NCBI GenBank assembly: GCA_049653745.1
Contig: JBASGW010000038.1
Span: forward strand, 1 to 7,769
Direction: 5' to 3'
Length of the DNA stretch: 7,769 bases
Origin: CANDYO01 sp049653745
GTDB taxonomy: Bacteria > Pseudomonadota > Alphaproteobacteria > Rickettsiales > CANDYO01
Under the pieces are notes generated by a model, which searched no databases, had not been told where the DNA came from, and saw only the letters and a list, made by a program, of their open reading frames with translations. The first letter of the stretch is position 1, and every line of letters begins with the position of its first letter. The translations under genes were made by a program, and so were the position numbers. This document shows positions 5,913 to 7,769 of this stretch, piece after piece.

Positions 5913-7769
5913 ATGACAGCAATAGAAAACTCTGAAGACGATAATAATAATAATATAAATTTTGCACCATATGCTAGCGTTATATTAAGCACAATGGGAG
6001 GGTTTGCAGTAGGTGGAGTTTCGGGGGCATTAGTGGGCGGAGCGCTTTGCACAATTGATGAATATTTCATTGCCAATAGCACATCAGAAAAACATTTGCT
6101 TAGCACCACTGCATTTTATTCTAGCGTAGTTTTTCAACCCTGGAGCAATATATTAACTCAAAGCTTCCCTGCCTATAAAATATTTATCCAAGGAACTTCT
6201 TTTGTTTTATCTGGATTAACGGCTTATGCCAGCAATGATTTTATCAATTTTCAAAATAAAATAGATCTTCCGTTAAACTCATTTTTAACCGTTAATAAGA
6301 TTTTTGATAAAGGAGAAATTTTTTCTACTAAAGAGGTTTCAAAAATCTATAACAAAGCTCTAAATAATCCAATAGATGCTTTAGTAGCCATTCAAGAAGA
6401 TGCAATAGAAATATATAATAACCCATTTTTGTCTAATTTTATTGCTAGCAATATTCTTAGCTTATCTTCAATAGCTATCAATAATTTAGCTTTATATTAT
6501 TTAGGAATTTATGGAAGTGGAGTTTTTATTTCTACCTTACTCGGGCAAAATAATCATTATAAAGAAAGCCCTTTGATATTACCACTTATTAGTTATTCAC
6601 TTGATGCAACAGCAGTAATAGGAATATCTACATTAAAACTTATCACTACGCTATATATTGAAACCCTAGAAAAGAATTTATCCAATGATCATTATAAAAT
6701 TATTATTGATAAAGCAGCTGACATTTTACTTGAGCATGGAAATAGTAGAAAAATTCTTGCTATTGATAAAGAAGAAGGGCAAATACTTATTAATAAGTTA
6801 ATTAGCGATTTATTCTCTCTATTACATGGATCTAATAAATTAAATTATGTTATCACAGACTCTTCTGAATCAATAATAGCGTTAAGAAACTTAGTTAAAT
6901 TCTCTCCAGATATTTTACTACCCTATTTAATGCTTACTTTTATACCCAAACAACTAATTTTAAGTTATATAGCCCCTGAAGTTGAAAAAATTGCTCAAGA
7001 ACAATCTATTGCTTATCAAAAAATTCAAAATATAGTTTCCGATATTTTAGATAAGTCCGAACCAATAAGTTTAGGAGATAACGAAAAATTTATAAAATAT
7101 AAATTTAATACTGAATGGAAAAAAATAAAAGAACTAGATTTAAATCAGAATTATATGAATAAATTAGAAAATAACCTCGATAATGCAATAGAGATTCATG
7201 ACCTAGCTGTAGATGCAATCTATTTTGGTATTAAACATAATGCTGGATTATTAGACATAACTAAAATTCCTCTAATGCACAAAACCCTCTACAAAGTTAC
7301 TTATTTCTTATTCAGCAATCTTAATAGCCAGCAAGATAACATTCAGATAAAACTATCTAAAAATAGGATAGATAAGTTATTTGAGTTAATTCATGCGCCT
7401 AATAAAAGCGCTACTCATATTTCGCATAACTCAAAAGAAATTATCTTTAAAAATTACTCTTTATTTTTAGGTGAAAAAGAAATTGTCAACATAGATAATT
7501 TAATATTTGAGCAAAGTAAACATTATGCAATAACTGGTAAATCAGGATGCGGAAAGTCTAGCGCCTTAATTGATTTAAAAGAAGGAGTTGTAGGAGCGCT
7601 CAATAGTGTTGGAGAAATTTATCTTCCAGTTAACCCAAAAATTATGTTACTTAATCAACAATTATTCATTCCTAAAGAATCAACCTTATTAGAAATTACA
7701 TATCTTCCTAAGATTTTAGATAAACTTTCTGAAGATCAAATATTAGATTTAAAAAATGAAGTCATAGAT
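5913..7769 (+). CDS. ABC-type membrane protein/ATPase, divergent ABCD/YddA-like (3' partial)
   Basis: The frame is open from ATG 5913, with AAAGG 6 nt upstream, to the right edge: 619 residues without a stop. A polar N-terminus (EDDNNNN) precedes a glycine zipper, G30-G34-G38-G42, in a hydrophobic segment (~21-46). Further hydrophobic stretches lie at about 62-82, 88-106, 174-210, 220-249 and 330-353. Residues ~355-500 are charged and probably helical. The ATPase domain begins near 508: Walker A is GKSGCGKS (542-549), followed by GEIYLPVNPKIMLLNQQLFI (567-586), with Q582 at the Q-loop, and then P587. This spacing resembles the ABCD/YddA class with its GxIxxP and LPQxPYxP pattern. ABC signature, Walker B and H-loop would lie outside the window. 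The membrane region matches no family I can name with confidence. Substrate is unknown and it may export or import. Confidence 0.8.
   Translation, partial: MTAIENSEDDNNNNINFAPYASVILSTMGGFAVGGVSGALVGGALCTIDEYFIANSTSEKHLLSTTAFYSSVVFQPWSNILTQSFPAYKIFIQGTSFVLSGLTAYASNDFINFQNKIDLPLNSFLTVNKIFDKGEIFSTKEVSKIYNKALNNPIDALVAIQEDAIEIYNNPFLSNFIASNILSLSSIAINNLALYYLGIYGSGVFISTLLGQNNHYKESPLILPLISYSLDATAVIGISTLKLITTLYIETLEKNLSNDHYKIIIDKAADILLEHGNSRKILAIDKEEGQILINKLISDLFSLLHGSNKLNYVITDSSESIIALRNLVKFSPDILLPYLMLTFIPKQLILSYIAPEVEKIAQEQSIAYQKIQNIVSDILDKSEPISLGDNEKFIKYKFNTEWKKIKELDLNQNYMNKLENNLDNAIEIHDLAVDAIYFGIKHNAGLLDITKIPLMHKTLYKVTYFLFSNLNSQQDNIQIKLSKNRIDKLFELIHAPNKSATHISHNSKEIIFKNYSLFLGEKEIVNIDNLIFEQSKHYAITGKSGCGKSSALIDLKEGVVGALNSVGEIYLPVNPKIMLLNQQLFIPKESTLLEITYLPKILDKLSEDQILDLKNEVID

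Noticed and set aside
5882..6109. 75-codon minus-strand open frame opposite the start of the ABC gene
   Set aside because: The plus-strand frame is over 1.8 kb long, has a ribosome binding site and a Walker A motif; the minus frame is its shadow.
1..7769. CRISPR arrays, insertion sequences, integrase sites or long direct repeats
   Set aside because: I saw no regularly spaced repeats, transposase frames or terminal inverted repeats by eye; a dot-plot would settle small cases.

Overview
This window is AT-rich bacterial DNA with short AT-rich intergenic gaps. It carries a zinc-less short-type methionyl-tRNA synthetase, an ankyrin-repeat protein and a divergent ABC protein. Together these suggest an alphaproteobacterium of the Rickettsiales type, or a similar intracellular endosymbiont. 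This is an inference from composition and gene style, because no marker here fixes the genus.

Left edge (1-383): the 3' end of a plus-strand gene for an acidic, Asp/Asn-rich protein with one hydrophobic helix near its C-terminus. It converges on trmD across a gap holding a 14-bp AT-rich hairpin. Region 384-2764: a minus-strand unit with a consensus-like promoter, then tRNA-Ala(GGC), metG and trmD. The promoter sits just ahead of the tRNA, metG starts 40 nt after the tRNA, and trmD starts 9 nt after metG. All three serve translation: a tRNA, an aminoacyl-tRNA synthetase and the tRNA m1G37 methyltransferase. metG most likely begins at an internal TTG (2604-2606) placed 6 nt after a GGAG Shine-Dalgarno sequence.

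Region 2814-3765: a single minus-strand gene for a 294-residue ankyrin protein with its own ribosome binding site and a possible promoter. Its first ~115 residues read like an OTU-type deubiquitinase fold in which the catalytic Cys and His positions are Asn and Gly. This is the most interesting observation in the window and would make the protein a pseudo-OTU/ankyrin effector candidate.

Region 3831-5680: the minus-strand operon gpsA-scoB (glycerol-3-phosphate dehydrogenase, then the B subunit of a 3-oxoacid CoA-transferase). The genes are 2 nt apart, a promoter is proposed upstream, and a convincing hairpin plus U-rich tract lies downstream. The A subunit that normally partners ScoB is absent from the window.

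Region 5848-7769: a divergent plus-strand gene, cut by the right edge, encoding at least 619 residues. It has an N-terminal glycine zipper, several hydrophobic segments, a long poorly recognisable middle, and the start of an ABC ATPase domain with an intact Walker A. The ATPase start most resembles the ABCD/YddA class. The Walker B and signature motifs lie beyond the window.
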